Notes: a model not told the origin generated them from the sequence alone. A stretch of DNA of 64,000 nt from Hyphomicrobiaceae bacterium (GCA_022844275.1 JALHMB010000001.1:186001-250000), one strand, 5' to 3'; counted from the first letter of the stretch, positions 20,097-30,707 are shown. Program-made: numbers and translations.

Positions 20097-20999
20097 TTGT
20101 TCAAGCACAGACCAATCGCGACACTATGCGTGGCCGGCATGCTGGCGCTTGTTTCATCCGCGACGGTCGCATTGGCGCAGGCGCCCGTAGAGGCGTCGCG
20201 GATCATCTCAATCGGCGGTGACATAACCGAGATTCTCTACGCCATCGGTGCCGACAAGCGGATCGTTGCCATAGACACGACGAGCCAGTTTCCGCCGGGG
20301 GCGCTGAAGGAAAAGAAAAGCGTCGGTTACATGCGCGCGCTCTCGACCGAGGGCGTGCTGTCGATCAATGCCGATCTCATCATCGCGTCCGATCGCGCCG
20401 GACCGCCGGAGGTCGTCAACGCCCTTAAATCGACATCCGTCAGATACATCGAGATTGCCGACGATTTCAGCGCGAGCAGCATTGCCGGCAAGACGCGGCA
20501 GATCGCGCAAGCCGTTGGCCTCGATGCTGCGGGAAACAGCCTTGCGGCACGCATCGAGCGCGACTTCGACAAGCTCGCCGAGCTGCGCAAGCAGATCAAG
20601 AAGCCGATGCGCGTCCTTTTCGTCCTCAGCACGGCAAATGGGCGGGTAACGGTCGGCGGCAGCCAGTCGAGTGCCGACGCCATCCTCAAACTTGCCGGCG
20701 CCGAGAATGCCGCAGCGGCCGTTTCCGGCTACAAGCCCATCTCGGATGAGGCTCTGGTCGAAATCAAACCTGATGCCGTCGTCACCATGCAGCGAACTGC
20801 CAGCGGCAGCCACGCCGCCGATCAGCTCGCCTCCATGAGGGGCTTGAGCGCGAGCCCGGCTGTATTGCTGAAGCGCATTATCGAAATGGATGGCCTCTAT
20901 CTGATCGGCTTCGGCCCGCGCGCGCCCGCCGCCGCACTCGACCTCATGCGCTGGCTCTATCCTGATCTGCCAATTACGCGAACCGGCCTTCATCAGTGA
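20097..20999 (+). CDS. hmuT: Heme ABC transporter periplasmic binding protein (HmuT-like)
   Basis: ASRIISIGGDITEILYAIGADKRIVAIDTTSQFPPGALKEKKSVGYMRALSTEGVLSINADLIIASDRAGPPEV; TTG start preceded by GAAGGAG. Confidence 0.85.
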   Translation: MFKHRPIATLCVAGMLALVSSATVALAQAPVEASRIISIGGDITEILYAIGADKRIVAIDTTSQFPPGALKEKKSVGYMRALSTEGVLSINADLIIASDRAGPPEVVNALKSTSVRYIEIADDFSASSIAGKTRQIAQAVGLDAAGNSLAARIERDFDKLAELRKQIKKPMRVLFVLSTANGRVTVGGSQSSADAILKLAGAENAAAAVSGYKPISDEALVEIKPDAVVTMQRTASGSHAADQLASMRGLSASPAVLLKRIIEMDGLYLIGFGPRAPAAALDLMRWLYPDLPITRTGLHQ

Positions 21000-22087
21000 T
21001 GCAGGACATGACCTCCCCAATAGCGCGCACGACGCCGCAGCGGCGCGAGCGCATTGGGTATCAGCTGATCTTCGCCTCGGTCTTGTTATTGGTCGCAGCC
21101 GTTCTGGTATCGCTGTCGTTCGGTGCGACCGGTATCACGCTCGGCGCGCTCGGCCGCGTACTTCACGCCTATGTGTACGGCGCGACTGATTCCGCGGGTG
21201 TCACGGAGCAGCTCGTGCTTCTGGGCATCCGATTGCCGCGCACCATACTCGGAGCCTTCGTCGGCGCAGCCCTCGCCGTCAGCGGTGCGATGATGCAGGG
21301 TCTGTTTCGCAATCCACTTGCCGATCCTGGCATCATCGGCGTGTCGTCAGGCGCGACCTTGGCAGCCGTGATCACCATCGCCTTCGGCAAAACCTTTGCC
21401 GCGCCGTGGATGGCGGCCTTCGGCGTTTATGCCCTGCCTTTTGCAGCCTTTCTCGGCGGCTTTCTGACAACGACGCTGCTCGTCCTGATTGCGGGACGGC
21501 GCGGTCAACTCATGGTCGGCACATTGCTGCTGGCCGGCATTGCGATCGGCGCCATGGCCGGCGCACTCACAGGGCTCATCGCGTACGCGAGCGATGATCG
21601 GGAGCTCCGCGATCTCACACTCTGGTCGCTCGGCAGCCTATCCGGAGCGAGCTGGCCAAAGGTGATCGCCATACTGCCGTTCGTGGCGGTCATCGCCATC
21701 ATGCTGCCGCGCGTGGTCAGAGCCCTCAATGGATTTCTGCTCGGCGAGGCAGAGGCCTTCCATCTCGGCATCGATGTCGAGCGCATGAAGTGGCTCATCG
21801 TCGTCGTGACAGCGGCCTGTGTCGGCGCCGCCGTCGCCGTTGCGGGCCTCGTCGGATTCGTCGGTATCGTCGTGCCACACTTCATCCGGCTCATAGCAGG
21901 GCCTGACCATCGTATTGTTCTGCCCTGCAGTGCGCTGCTCGGCGGGGCTCTCTTGCTGTTCGCGGATGTCATTGCGCGCTTGGCGGTGAAGCCTGCGGAG
22001 TTGCCCTTGGGCATCGTCATGGCGGCGATTGGCGCGCCGGTATTCCTGCACCTCGTCCTGCGCCGCGGCGTCGGAGGCCTGGAGTAG
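20996..22087 (+). CDS. hmuU: FecCD-family iron/heme ABC permease (HmuU-like)
   Basis: IRLPRTILGAFVGAALAVSGAMMQGLFRNPLADPGIIGVSSGA; GLVGFVGIVVPHFIRLIAGPDHR. Confidence 0.93.
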   Translation: MMQDMTSPIARTTPQRRERIGYQLIFASVLLLVAAVLVSLSFGATGITLGALGRVLHAYVYGATDSAGVTEQLVLLGIRLPRTILGAFVGAALAVSGAMMQGLFRNPLADPGIIGVSSGATLAAVITIAFGKTFAAPWMAAFGVYALPFAAFLGGFLTTTLLVLIAGRRGQLMVGTLLLAGIAIGAMAGALTGLIAYASDDRELRDLTLWSLGSLSGASWPKVIAILPFVAVIAIMLPRVVRALNGFLLGEAEAFHLGIDVERMKWLIVVVTAACVGAAVAVAGLVGFVGIVVPHFIRLIAGPDHRIVLPCSALLGGALLLFADVIARLAVKPAELPLGIVMAAIGAPVFLHLVLRRGVGGLE

Positions 22088-22090
22088 GCC

Positions 22091-22912
22091 ATGCTGGAAG
22101 CGCGAGAACTCGTCCTTGAGCGGCGCGGCCGCCGGCTTCTGGATGGTATCGATCTTGCTGCTCCTGGTGGCCGCGTCACGGCCATCATCGGCCCAAACGG
22201 CGCGGGGAAATCCATGCTGCTGAAGGTTCTGGCGGGCGAACTGGCACCGACAGCCGGGTCCGTTCGGCTGGATGGGCAAGAAATGAGCACGATCTCGGCT
22301 GCTGCGCTGGCAAGGCGCCGCGCGATGGTTCCGCAATCGACCAATCTCTCATTCCCATTCACGGTCGTGGAAGTCGTGCGCCTTGGTGCCTCGGTGCCGG
22401 GGTTCGATGGCATCAAGACGCGCGCGCATGAGCACGCGGATCAGGCGCTGGAGACTGTCGGCCTCGGAGGTTTCGCCGCACGCCTCTACAATGAGCTTTC
22501 CGGCGGCGAGAAGCAGCGCGTTCACATCGCGCGAGCCCTATGCCAGCTCGACGCAGCTCATCGCATGGACAGCGAAACGGCCGTTCTCATGCTCGATGAG
22601 CCGACGTCTAGTCTTGATCTCGCGCATCAGGTGCGGGTCCTAGACGAAGCGCGGCGACAGGCTGGGATTGGGCGCGCTGTCCTCGTTGTCATTCACGATC
22701 TCAATCTCGCTGCTGCTTGGGCAGACGACATCGTGCTCCTCAGCGCTGGTCGCATTCACGCGCGTGGAAAACCCGCTGAGATTTTCGACAATGAAATCCT
22801 GTCGGAGGCCTATGGGTGCGCGATCGAGGTCAATCGGACACCGCCTGCTGGCGTGCCGTATATGCTGCCGCATTTGCTGGCGGCAGCTCAGCGCAACGGC
22901 GAGGCCTCGTGA
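22091..22912 (+). CDS. hmuV: Heme ABC transporter ATP-binding protein (HmuV-like)
   Basis: IIGPNGAGKSMLLKVLAGEL Walker A; LSGGEKQRVHIARALCQ; Walker B VLMLDEPTSSLD. Confidence 0.93.
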   Translation: MLEARELVLERRGRRLLDGIDLAAPGGRVTAIIGPNGAGKSMLLKVLAGELAPTAGSVRLDGQEMSTISAAALARRRAMVPQSTNLSFPFTVVEVVRLGASVPGFDGIKTRAHEHADQALETVGLGGFAARLYNELSGGEKQRVHIARALCQLDAAHRMDSETAVLMLDEPTSSLDLAHQVRVLDEARRQAGIGRAVLVVIHDLNLAAAWADDIVLLSAGRIHARGKPAEIFDNEILSEAYGCAIEVNRTPPAGVPYMLPHLLAAAQRNGEAS

Positions 22913-23056
22913 AGGCCTACTTGCCCCACTCATCGACCTAGCGATGGAATGGTCGTGTGTGTGGTGCTTGCAGCCAGTGCGCTGGGTGCGCAACTTGATG
23001 CACAGGCGTGCTCTGCCAACTTCCAACGACCGTCGCAGGCGCCGGGCTAGCTGGCA

Positions 23057-23542
23057 TCAGCGCGTGTCGAGCGGCAGCGCGCTAGAATGCTTGACTTGCC
23101 CGAGCGCGAAACTCGACTCGATGTTGGCGATGCCGTCGATGCGCGTGAGCGTATCCTTCACGAAGCGCTCGTAGTCGGCTAGATCGCGCGCGACAACGCG
23201 GAGCAGATAATCGCGCGGTCCCGTCATGAGGTAGCACTCGAGCACCTCGGGGCAGCGGCGGATGGCGTCCTCGAAGCGCTGGAGCTTGTCCTCCTGCTGG
23301 CGATCGAGCTTGATCGAGACGAACACGCTGACCGGCAGGCCGACCTTTTTCTGATCGAGCAGGGCCGCGTAGCGATTGATGATGCCCGCATCCTCGAGAA
23401 TACGCAGGCGCCGCGAGCAGGGGCTGGCCGTGAGACCAACCTTCTCGGCTAGGTCCGCGACCGTCAGGCGGCCGTTTTCCTGCAGCGCCGCGAGGAGGCG
23501 ACGGTCGATCCGATCGAGCACCATATTAGCTGATTCCGACAT
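23057..23542 (-). CDS. Lrp/AsnC family transcriptional regulator
   Basis: LDRIDRRLLAALQENGRLTVADLAEKVGLTASPCSRRLRILEDAGIINRYAALLD. Confidence 0.95.
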   Translation of the reverse strand: MSESANMVLDRIDRRLLAALQENGRLTVADLAEKVGLTASPCSRRLRILEDAGIINRYAALLDQKKVGLPVSVFVSIKLDRQQEDKLQRFEDAIRRCPEVLECYLMTGPRDYLLRVVARDLADYERFVKDTLTRIDGIANIESSFALGQVKHSSALPLDTR

Positions 23543-23666
23543 CTCAGTGCCATTTTATGGCTGACCCAGCCAATACTTTGCCGGCGCGTGGCACACTTTG
23601 CAAACCCTCACTACGGCATCGGAGCTATTCTCGGTTAATCGCTCACGCCGCTTTTCCGAGGCCGCC

Positions 23667-26075
23667 ATGCAAGACGTCATCCCAGAAGACCGCGCCGCCA
23701 CGCTTGCCATGCTCCGCGAGTTGGAGCGCAAGGTACTCTGGCTTTCGACGTACCTCATCCACCACGCCAATCACGAGGTGGACCGTGGCGATGGCCTCAA
23801 GGTCGGCGGCCATCAGGCCTCGTCGGCCTCGTTGGCGACGCTGATGACGGCGCTCTACTTCCATGTGTTGCGGCCGGAGGATCGCGTCGCCGTCAAGCCG
23901 CACGCGAGCCCGATCTTCCACGCCATCCAGTACCTGCTCGGCAACCAGACACTCGACAAACTGCAGAACTTCCGCGCCTTCGGCGGCGCGCAGTCCTATC
24001 CCTCGCGCACTAAGGACAAGGCCGACGTCGACTTCTCGACGGGATCGGTCGGTCTCGGTGTTGCAGCGACGGGCTTCGCAAGCCTCATCCAGGACTACGT
24101 GCACGCCAAGGGCTGGAGCAAGGATTGGCCGAAGGGCCGCATGGTCGCGCTCATGGGCGATGCGGAATTCGACGAGGGCAATGTCCACGAGGCCCTCCTC
24201 GAGTACTGGAAGCATGGCCTCACGAACTGCTGGTGGGTCGTCGACTACAACCGCCAGAGCCTCGACTCGGTCGTCTCCGACAAGCTTTTCATGAAGGTCG
24301 CGGGCATGTTCGAGAACCTCGGCTGGGAGGTCATCCTCATCAAGTACGGCAAGCTGCAGGAAGCAGCCTTCGCCGAGCCCGGCGGCGAGCGCCTGCGCAA
24401 CTGGATCGCGGACTGCCCGAACCAGCTCTATTCCGCGCTCGTCTTCGAGGGTGCCAAAGGCTGGCGTCGCCAGCTCGAAGCGGATTTCGCCGCCCATCCC
24501 GACACGCTCGCCATCATTCAGCGGCGCGATGATACAACGCTCGCGCGCCTGATGACGAACCTCGGCGGCCACGACATGGAGAGCGTACTCGACGCTTTCG
24601 CGCGGGCGCCGGCGGACAAGCCTTGCTGCTTCATCGCCTACACGATCAAGGGCTTTGGGCTGCCCTTCCAGGGCCACAAGGACAATCACGCCGGGCTCAT
24701 GAACAAGACGCAGATGGCCGAATTCCAGACTGCGCAGGGCATTCAGAAAGGCGAGGAGTGGGAGCCGTTCGCGGGCCTTACGCTCTCGCATCAGGATATC
24801 GCGCATTACCTGGCGCGCGTACCGTTCAACGCGAAAGGCAAGCGTGGCTTGCGTGCGGATCGTATTCCGCTGCCGGAGACCGCGCCCCTCGGCATCACGG
24901 GGGCCACGAGCACGCAGAACGGCTTCGGGCGAATCCTCGACGAAATCGCGCGCCGCGGCGGCCCGCTCGCCGACCGCATTCTCACCATGTCGCCTGACGT
25001 CACCGTCTCCACCAATCTCGGGCCGTGGGTGAACCGGCGCGGGCTCTTTTCCATGGAGAGCCGCGAGGATGTGTTCAAGCAGCGCGGCCTCATGAGCCCA
25101 CAGAAGTGGGAGATGTCGCCGCAGGGCCAGCACTTCGAGCTCGGCATTGCGGAGATGAACCTGTTCCTCACGCTCGCGGCCGCGGGCCTCAGTCATTCGC
25201 ACTTCGGCGAGCGGCTCATTCCCATCGGCACGCTCTACGATCCCTTCATCTGCCGCGGGCTCGATGCGCTGAACTATGGCTGCTACCAGGATGCGCGCTT
25301 TATCGTCGTCGCAACGCCCTCGGGCCTGACACTCGCCCCGGAAGGCGGCGCGCACCAGTCCATCGGCACGCCGCTGATCGGCATGGCGCAGGACGGCCTC
25401 GCCTCGTTCGAGCCCGCGTTTGTCGACGAGCTTGGTGTCATCATGAACTGGGCCTTTGAATACATTCAGCGCGATGGCTCCGAGAGCGGTCAGCAGGGCC
25501 GGCGGTACGACGAGAAGGGCGGCTCGGTCTACCTGCGTCTGTCGACGCGACCCGTCGAGCAGATCCAGCGGATCATGTCGCCCGACCTCGGCAAGGACAT
25601 CATCGAGGGCGGATACTGGCTGCGCCGTCCAGATGCCTCGACCTCGCTCGCAATCGTCTACATGGGTGCTGTGGCGCCAGAGGCCATCGAAGCTGCGGGC
25701 CTCCTGAGCGAGGACCGGCGCGGCGTCGGCGTGCTGGCCGTCACCTCGGCGGATCGCCTCACCGCCGGCTGGCACGACGCGCAGCGTGCGCGGGAGCGCG
25801 GCCACTACGGTGCACGCGCCCACATCGAGACGTTGCTCTCGGCGCTGCCGCGTGATGCCGGGATCATCACGGTGTGCGATGCCCATCCCGAGACAATTTC
25901 GTGGATCGGCTCAGTCCACGGCCATCGCGTGCGCGCACTCGGCGTCGAGCACTTCGGCCAGTCAGGCTCGATCCAGGAGCTCTATGCGCATTACGGCCTC
26001 GATGCGGAAGCCATCCTTGCCGCCGCCGAGGGCATGATCGGGCGGCCCGTTCGGTACCGCAATCGCGTGGCCTGA
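23667..26075 (+). CDS. Transketolase-like / AceE-type 2-oxoacid dehydrogenase E1 family protein
   Basis: ThDP enzyme architecture: GHQASSASLATLMTALYF, GDAEFDEGNVHEALLEYWKHGLTNCWWVVDYNRQSLD, C-terminal transketolase-type domain; substrate not assignable. Confidence 0.75.
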   Translation: MQDVIPEDRAATLAMLRELERKVLWLSTYLIHHANHEVDRGDGLKVGGHQASSASLATLMTALYFHVLRPEDRVAVKPHASPIFHAIQYLLGNQTLDKLQNFRAFGGAQSYPSRTKDKADVDFSTGSVGLGVAATGFASLIQDYVHAKGWSKDWPKGRMVALMGDAEFDEGNVHEALLEYWKHGLTNCWWVVDYNRQSLDSVVSDKLFMKVAGMFENLGWEVILIKYGKLQEAAFAEPGGERLRNWIADCPNQLYSALVFEGAKGWRRQLEADFAAHPDTLAIIQRRDDTTLARLMTNLGGHDMESVLDAFARAPADKPCCFIAYTIKGFGLPFQGHKDNHAGLMNKTQMAEFQTAQGIQKGEEWEPFAGLTLSHQDIAHYLARVPFNAKGKRGLRADRIPLPETAPLGITGATSTQNGFGRILDEIARRGGPLADRILTMSPDVTVSTNLGPWVNRRGLFSMESREDVFKQRGLMSPQKWEMSPQGQHFELGIAEMNLFLTLAAAGLSHSHFGERLIPIGTLYDPFICRGLDALNYGCYQDARFIVVATPSGLTLAPEGGAHQSIGTPLIGMAQDGLASFEPAFVDELGVIMNWAFEYIQRDGSESGQQGRRYDEKGGSVYLRLSTRPVEQIQRIMSPDLGKDIIEGGYWLRRPDASTSLAIVYMGAVAPEAIEAAGLLSEDRRGVGVLAVTSADRLTAGWHDAQRARERGHYGARAHIETLLSALPRDAGIITVCDAHPETISWIGSVHGHRVRALGVEHFGQSGSIQELYAHYGLDAEAILAAAEGMIGRPVRYRNRVA

Positions 26076-26108
26076 TCCGGTGATTGAAGACACCTGCGCA
26101 AAAGCAAT

Positions 26109-26145
26109 GGGCGGGGAGCCGAAGCTCTCCGCCCTGTCAGTTTTT
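26109..26145 (+). terminator. Rho-independent terminator after the E1-like gene
   Basis: GGGCGGGGAGC-CGAA-GCTCTCCGCCC stem (one G-U) followed by TGTCAGTTTTT. Confidence 0.7.
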
Positions 26146-26348
26146 CGCCCGCGGTCTTGATGCTGCTGGGAAGCTCGGGAAGCTCTAGTGTCCCGATTCC
26201 GAAGCTCGCCTGAGCACGATGCAAGTGTCCGAAGCAAACTTCGAAATCAAGCGGGGCACCAGAATCGTGAACTTGCCAATGTGATTCAGATCGAGAAATT
26301 CGCTAGGCACCAAGCCGCGAGACAAGGGCAAAGTGCTCGATCATCACA

Positions 26349-27224
26349 TTAGTGGGCCTTGGCCCAAATCCGCTTCTTGGCGAAGTAGAGCAGCACAGCC
26401 GTGATCAGAAGGTAGAGCACTACGAGCAGACCCATGCGCTTGCGCTCGTCCTGCTTAGGGTCGCCGGCCCAGTGGAGGAATGCGACGACGTCGCGCGCCA
26501 TCTGATCCACGGTATTCGGCGTGCCGTCCTGGAACTTGATCGCACCCTCAGTGAGCGGTGGCGGCATCGAGATCTGATGGCCGGGGAATGCCTTGTTGTA
26601 CTGCATGCCGTCGCTCATCTTGAAGTCCTTGGGCGCGTCGGCGTAGCCCGTCAGCAGCGCATGGACATAGTCGGCACCTGCTTCCTGGTAACCGATCGCC
26701 ATGTCCTTCAGAAGATGGAAGGGATGGGCGAAGAGCGAGCCCTGATACTCGATGCTGCGCGCCTTCGTGATGAGCGACAGATCCGGCGGATAGGCGCCGT
26801 TGTGGATCGACCGCGCTTCCTGCTCGTTGGCATAGGGCGGCGGGATCTTGTCGGAGAGGCGCGCCGGGCGCTTGAACATCTTGCCTTCGTCGTTCGGACC
26901 ATCCTGGACCTCATAGGTCGCCGCGAGGCCCTTGACCGAATCCTCCTTGAAACCGGGTCCGCCCGGCTGAGCGAGGTTGCGGAAGTCGAGGCGCGAGATG
27001 CCATGGCATTGCGCGCAGGCATCCTTGTAGACCTGGAAGCCGCGCTGGAGCTGGTTCGGATCAAAACGCCCGAAGGGGCCGGCGAAGGACCACTTCTGGC
27101 GATCGATGTGAATAGCCTCGCCGGCAGCGTGGGCGAGGAGCGGCAAGGTCGCGCCCGCGAGGGCGAGCAGGACGATCCGCTTGATACGGGAGGTACGTGT
27201 GGTCATTGATTGCATCCCCCGCAC
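26349..27224 (-). CDS. petC: Cytochrome c1
   Basis: QVYKDACAQCHGISRLDFRNL heme motif; C-terminal TM anchor ERKRMGLLVVLYLLITAVLLYFAKKRIWA. Confidence 0.95.
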   Translation of the reverse strand: MRGMQSMTTRTSRIKRIVLLALAGATLPLLAHAAGEAIHIDRQKWSFAGPFGRFDPNQLQRGFQVYKDACAQCHGISRLDFRNLAQPGGPGFKEDSVKGLAATYEVQDGPNDEGKMFKRPARLSDKIPPPYANEQEARSIHNGAYPPDLSLITKARSIEYQGSLFAHPFHLLKDMAIGYQEAGADYVHALLTGYADAPKDFKMSDGMQYNKAFPGHQISMPPPLTEGAIKFQDGTPNTVDQMARDVVAFLHWAGDPKQDERKRMGLLVVLYLLITAVLLYFAKKRIWAKAH

Positions 27225-28499
27225 TTATCGCTTCTCAGGAGCCGCGACGGCTCCGGCCGGCTTACCGCTGCCAAGCACCGACTCGGCGATCGAGCGCGGC
27301 ATGGCCGATGGCGTCTCCATGACCCCCACGATCGGCATGATCAGGAGGAAGAAGGCGAAGTAGTAGAGCGTGAAGAACTGCGCCCAGGCGACGTACACGC
27401 CCTCGGCTGGCTTGCCGCCGAGATAGCCGAGCGCCAGCACCGAGAAGAAGAAGAACCAGAGAAACCACTTGAAGATCGGCCGGTAGCGCGCCGAGCGCAC
27501 GCGGCTTGTGTCGAGCCAGGGAATGAAAACCAGGATCACGATCGCCGCGAACATCGCGATGACGCCGCCGAGCTTCGAGGGGATGGCGCGCAGGATCGCG
27601 TAGAACGGCAGGAAGTACCACTCCGGCACGATGTGCGGCGGCGTCACCAGCGGATTGGCCGGGGTGTAGTTGTCGGCGTGGCCGAGAAAGTCAGGCGCGA
27701 AGAAGACGAACCACGAGAAGAGCAGCGTGAAGACACCGATGCCAAAGAGATCCTTCATCGTCGCGTACGGCGTGAACGGGACCGTATCCGCCTTGGTCTT
27801 GATGTCGAGGCCCGTCGGGTTGTTCTGACCGACCACGTGCAGCGCCCAGATATGCAGGATGACGACACCGACGATCACGAACGGCAGCAGGTAGTGCAGG
27901 CTGAAGAAGCGATTGAGAGTGACGGTCGAGACGGAGAAGCCGCCCCACAGCCACTGCACTATCTTGGTGCCGAGGCCGGGAATGATCGCATCCAGCGACG
28001 AGAAGAGGTTCGTGATGACGGTGACGCCCCAGAAGCTCATCTGCCCCCAGGGCAGCGTATAGCCGAGGAAGCCCGTCGCCATCATGAGCAGGAAGAGCAG
28101 CACGCCAATGATCCAGAGCACCTCGCGCGGCGCCTTGTAGGAGCCGTAGTAGAGGCCACGGGCCATGTGGACGTAGACGGCGAAGAAGAACATCGAGGCG
28201 CCGACCGCGTGCACGTTGCGGATCAGCCAGCCGTAGTTCACGTCACGACGGATCTTCTCGACAGAGTTGAAGGCCATCAAGTCGTTCGGGATGTAGTGCA
28301 TCGCGAGGACGATGCCCGTCACGATCTGCACGACGAGGCAGAAGGTGAGGATGCCGCCGAACGTCCAGAGGTAGTTCAGATTGCGCGGCGTCGGATAGGA
28401 GACGGCAGTGTCATGCGCTAGGCGCACGATCGGCAGGCGCTCGTCCAGCCACTGCTCTGCGCGGGATCCGGGCTTGTATGAGGATTCATGCTGAGACAT
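27225..28499 (-). CDS. petB: Cytochrome b of the bc1 complex
   Basis: [79 protein letters not shown]. Confidence 0.97.
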   Translation of the reverse strand: MSQHESSYKPGSRAEQWLDERLPIVRLAHDTAVSYPTPRNLNYLWTFGGILTFCLVVQIVTGIVLAMHYIPNDLMAFNSVEKIRRDVNYGWLIRNVHAVGASMFFFAVYVHMARGLYYGSYKAPREVLWIIGVLLFLLMMATGFLGYTLPWGQMSFWGVTVITNLFSSLDAIIPGLGTKIVQWLWGGFSVSTVTLNRFFSLHYLLPFVIVGVVILHIWALHVVGQNNPTGLDIKTKADTVPFTPYATMKDLFGIGVFTLLFSWFVFFAPDFLGHADNYTPANPLVTPPHIVPEWYFLPFYAILRAIPSKLGGVIAMFAAIVILVFIPWLDTSRVRSARYRPIFKWFLWFFFFSVLALGYLGGKPAEGVYVAWAQFFTLYYFAFFLLIMPIVGVMETPSAMPRSIAESVLGSGKPAGAVAAPEKR

Positions 28500-28515
28500 G
28501 GGGAATGCGAAGCCT

Positions 28516-29088
28516 TCAGCCGATCTTGACCATGGTGTCGGACAGGAACTCGTACGCGGGCACGTCGAGGTTGCGCGGGGCCGGGCCGCGACGTATGCGC
28601 CCCGCCGTGTCGTAGTGCGAGCCGTGGCACACGCAGAACCAGCCGTTGTAGTCGCCCTTCACGTCCGAGAGGCCCTGCCCCTTCGGAATGCACCCGAGAT
28701 GGGTGCAGATGCCGACCATTACGAGCCACTGCTCCTTGCCGGCCTTCGTGCGGTTCTTGTCAGACGCTGGCGCGCTCTCAGGCAGCGCATCGTTGCGGGC
28801 GCTGCGATCGGGAAGAGTGCTCGGATCTACGGCGTTCGCCTGCTCGATCTCGGCCTTCGTGCGGTGGCGGATGAAAACGGGCTTGCCGCGCCACATCACC
28901 GTGATGGCCTGCCCTTCCTTGACCGGTGCGACGTCGACTTCGGTCGATGCCAGCGCTTGGGTCGATGCATCGGGATTCATCTGCTGGATCAGCGGCCACA
29001 GTGTCGCCGCGCCGCCGACGGCTGCGAACGCGCTCGCCGCAACCACCAGAAAGTCGCGCCGTGTCGCATCTTCCGTATGGGCCGCCAA
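28516..29088 (-). CDS. petA: Ubiquinol-cytochrome c reductase Rieske iron-sulfur subunit
   Basis: [14 protein letters not shown] and [31 protein letters not shown]. Confidence 0.97.
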   Translation of the reverse strand: MAAHTEDATRRDFLVVAASAFAAVGGAATLWPLIQQMNPDASTQALASTEVDVAPVKEGQAITVMWRGKPVFIRHRTKAEIEQANAVDPSTLPDRSARNDALPESAPASDKNRTKAGKEQWLVMVGICTHLGCIPKGQGLSDVKGDYNGWFCVCHGSHYDTAGRIRRGPAPRNLDVPAYEFLSDTMVKIG

Positions 29089-29433
29089 GTCAGCCTCCTC
29101 TTTCCTGCCCCCGGGACATCCCTGCCCCGTATTTCACGTCCGGAGCGCCCTCCGGCATCGACGCCGCCGAAAACCGGCTTGCACTCGCCCGATGACGCCA
29201 GCGGCGCCATCAAACAGCCATACCCCTGACGCGGTGTCCCCGTACTCTGGCGTGAGACCGCTCCTCCCCGGAACGGGCGATTTGACGCGCGTACTTTTTG
29301 CATCCTTTCTAAGCAGGCACAAGCGTGTACGCCGGCATGGCCGAGGGGCAATTTGGCGCATGGCTGCGCGGGATCAATGTGGGCCGCTAAGATGCGCGCG
29401 CCGCACGCCGGAAATGGACCGGATAGCCACCCG

Positions 29434-29892
29434 ATGCGCCTCGCTCTCTATCAGCCTGACATTCCTCAGAATGCAGGGACGATTCTCCGACTTGCAGCGT
29501 GCCTCGATGTCGCCGTCGATGTGATCGGGCCGGCAGGCTTCGACATGAGCGATCGCAATTTGCGCCGCGCCGGGCTCGACTATCTCAATTATGTGGAGAT
29601 CGTCCGCCACGTATCGTTCGCGGCCTTTCTCGCGGCGCGTCGCGGCCGTCTCGTCCTGCTCACGACCGCCGGCGACATCGCCTACACGGACTTCGCTTTC
29701 GCGCGTGACGACGTGCTGCTGCTCGGCCGCGAGAGCGCCGGCGTGCCGGAGAACGTGCACGCGCTTGCGGACGCGCGGCTCAGAATTCCCATGCGGGAGG
29801 GCTTGCGCTCGCTCAACATCGCCGTCGCGGCAGCCATGGTTCTCGGCGAGGCGCTCCGCCAGACCGGCACCGGCGCATTCGGGAAAGGTTAG
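29434..29892 (+). CDS. trmL: tRNA (cytidine(34)-2'-O)-methyltransferase
   Basis: MRLALYQPDIPQNAGTILRLAACLDVAVDVIGPAGF; LRIPMREGLRSLNIAVAAAMVLGEALRQ (SPOUT family). Confidence 0.92.
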   Translation: MRLALYQPDIPQNAGTILRLAACLDVAVDVIGPAGFDMSDRNLRRAGLDYLNYVEIVRHVSFAAFLAARRGRLVLLTTAGDIAYTDFAFARDDVLLLGRESAGVPENVHALADARLRIPMREGLRSLNIAVAAAMVLGEALRQTGTGAFGKG

Positions 29893-30707
29893 GCGCGCGG
29901 CCAGACCTGCGGGAACTCGGGGCCCTCGAATGGCGCGCCGTGCTCGAACTCGAGGTCCGGGAATGGCGGCGAGGTGCGCCCGCTGCGCTTCGCGAACGTC
30001 GCACCGTCCCCGACCCAACGGAAAGAAATGGCCCGCCGGCGGTTCTTCGTGGTGTTGGCCGGCGCCCCGTGGAGCGTGCGGAAGTCGAAGGCAACGACGT
30101 CGCCCGGCTGCATGGGCCAGGAGCGGATCTGAAACTCACTCTTGCGCGTCGCCATGTCGGGTACACGCTCGCTTTCATCGCCGGCATAGAGGCTCGTGCC
30201 GTCGAACCGCTCGGGGCGGAAATCCTTGCCCCACTTGTGCGAGCCCGCGACATACTCGAGGGCGATCTCCGACGGCACGGGGTCGAGCGGGACCCAGAAG
30301 CTGACCGACTTCTGCCCTTCCACCAGATAGTAGGGCTGATCCTGGTGCCAGGGCGTCGGCATGGAGTTGCCCGGCTCCTTGACGAGTACGTGCTCGTGGA
30401 AGATGCGGGCGGTCTTCGAGCGCATGAGCTGCGCCGCGGCCTCGGCCATATCCGAATTCAGCACCGCATCCCGGTAGCCCGGAATGCGCTGCCAGTTGCA
30501 GTAGTCCTGGAAGAACGGCGCGGTGCCGTCAGCGGGGCGGTAGGTACGCTCGAAACGGCTCGGCGCCGCCATGTTCTCGGCGACGGCGCCGGCAAGCTCG
30601 GTCACCCGATCGGCCAGTAAACCCGGAAGCAGTGCGACGCCATCTCGATCGAAAGCTTCAATCTGCTCTGCGCTGATCTTGACCACGCTTTGCTCTCCCC
30701 GGCTCAC
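29889..30707 (-). CDS. Phytanoyl-CoA dioxygenase family protein
   Basis: FDRDGVALLPGLL; TPWHQDQPYYLVEGQKSVSFWVPLDPV Fe(II)-binding HxD region; ending DVVAFDFRTLHGAPAN. Confidence 0.88.
   Translation of the reverse strand: MSRGEQSVVKISAEQIEAFDRDGVALLPGLLADRVTELAGAVAENMAAPSRFERTYRPADGTAPFFQDYCNWQRIPGYRDAVLNSDMAEAAAQLMRSKTARIFHEHVLVKEPGNSMPTPWHQDQPYYLVEGQKSVSFWVPLDPVPSEIALEYVAGSHKWGKDFRPERFDGTSLYAGDESERVPDMATRKSEFQIRSWPMQPGDVVAFDFRTLHGAPANTTKNRRRAISFRWVGDGATFAKRSGRTSPPFPDLEFEHGAPFEGPEFPQVWPRA

Noticed and set aside
23643-25886. 747-aa - strand ORF
   Set aside because: Antisense to the AceE/transketolase-like gene; no recognisable domain.
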